From NCBI GenBank assembly GCA_900544235.1, contig UQUL01000069.1, positions 1 to 6,038 on the forward strand: a stretch of 6,038 bases of DNA. Reading direction: 5' to 3'. Below are positions 5,869 through 6,038 of this stretch, piece after piece. Below the pieces are notes generated by a model. The model searched no databases. It was not told the DNA's origin and saw only the letters and a program-made list of their open reading frames with translations. Source of the stretch: an uncultured Collinsella sp. Its GTDB lineage: Bacteria; Actinomycetota; Coriobacteriia; Coriobacteriales; Coriobacteriaceae. A program made the translations under genes and the position numbers. Each line of letters starts with the position of its first letter. Position 1 is the stretch's first letter.

Positions 5869-5892
5869 GGCAACTATTCTGATTAACCCCAG

Positions 5893-5937
5893 AAATAAGC
5901 CTGCAGGCGAGACGTTCAGAACAGCTCGCCTGCAGGC
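5893..5937 (-). terminator. Strong hairpin, likely terminator of the upstream - strand gene
   Basis: GCCTGCAGGCGAG (5899-5911) and CTCGCCTGCAGGC (5925-5937) form a perfect 13-bp stem with a 13-nt loop. On the - strand the stem is followed by TTATTTCT, a modest T-tract. It starts 21 bases after the stop of the gene at 5959. Each arm itself contains the perfect 10-bp palindrome GCCTGCAGGC, so the site is also a direct repeat. Confidence 0.7.
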
Positions 5938-5958
5938 AACAGCAGCAATTTGAAAGGA

Positions 5959-6036
5959 TTAGTAGTTCATCTGGTGATAGTAACGACGCGTGGTGAGCGG
6001 GTGGTTACGGACGTGCTCGAGATGGCAGCTCAGACG
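5959..6036 (-). CDS. C-terminal 25 codons of a truncated gene, product unknown
   Basis: The only - strand frame open from the right edge reads RLSCHLEHVRNHPLTTRRYYHQMNY and ends with TAA at 5961-5959; the other two frames hit stops within the first 33 bases. The tail is basic and aromatic and not membrane-like. It does not look like an EIIB C-terminus. The strong hairpin 21 bases downstream supports this as a real gene end. The family is not recognised from so short a piece. Confidence 0.6.
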   Translation of the reverse strand, partial: RLSCHLEHVRNHPLTTRRYYHQMNY

Positions 6037-6038
6037 CT

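Noticed and set aside
5450..5953. 167-aa + strand ORF opposite the PTS gene
   Set aside because: Charged, Arg/Asp-rich antisense reading of a membrane-protein gene.

Overview
The window looks like chromosomal DNA of a moderately high-GC host-associated bacterium. My best guess is a Collinsella-like member of the Coriobacteriia. This rests on overall composition, gene style and a mannose-family PTS gene, not on any marker gene, so it is an inference.

Layout. The left edge holds the last 37 bases of a tRNA followed by its own terminator. Next come a DUF5710 protein with two CxxC pairs (264-950, +), a small zinc-ribbon protein converging on it (989-1273, -), an HNH endonuclease that looks like a modification-dependent or defence nuclease (1396-2478, -), an unrecognised 163-aa protein (2694-3185, +), and an AlbA_2/ATP-binding/winged-helix regulator of the COG2865 type (3286-4752, -). 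These are mostly single genes in alternating orientation beside a tRNA, the pattern of an accessory patch rather than a housekeeping operon. No integrase, transposase or duplicated att site is visible.

The 430-bp gap upstream of the AlbA_2 gene (4753-5182) is not empty. It carries two copies of an about 72-bp operator-like array, each built from TTATCTCTC nonamers with identical internal spacing (three direct, one inverted), 165 bp apart. A candidate promoter for the AlbA_2 gene lies between them. The simplest reading is autoregulation by the adjacent winged-helix protein.

The right end (5104-6038, all - strand) is a damaged sugar-transport locus. One ORF of 218 codons joins the N-terminal half of a mannose-family EIIC to the C-terminal half of an EIID. 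It lacks the middle of both proteins, and its first membrane helix is left one frame out just upstream. It has a good terminator downstream and no Shine-Dalgarno at its ATG. Upstream of it a strong hairpin ends another - strand gene, of which only the last 25 codons are present.

The items most worth a second look are the duplicated TTATCTCTC arrays and the IIC/IID chimera.
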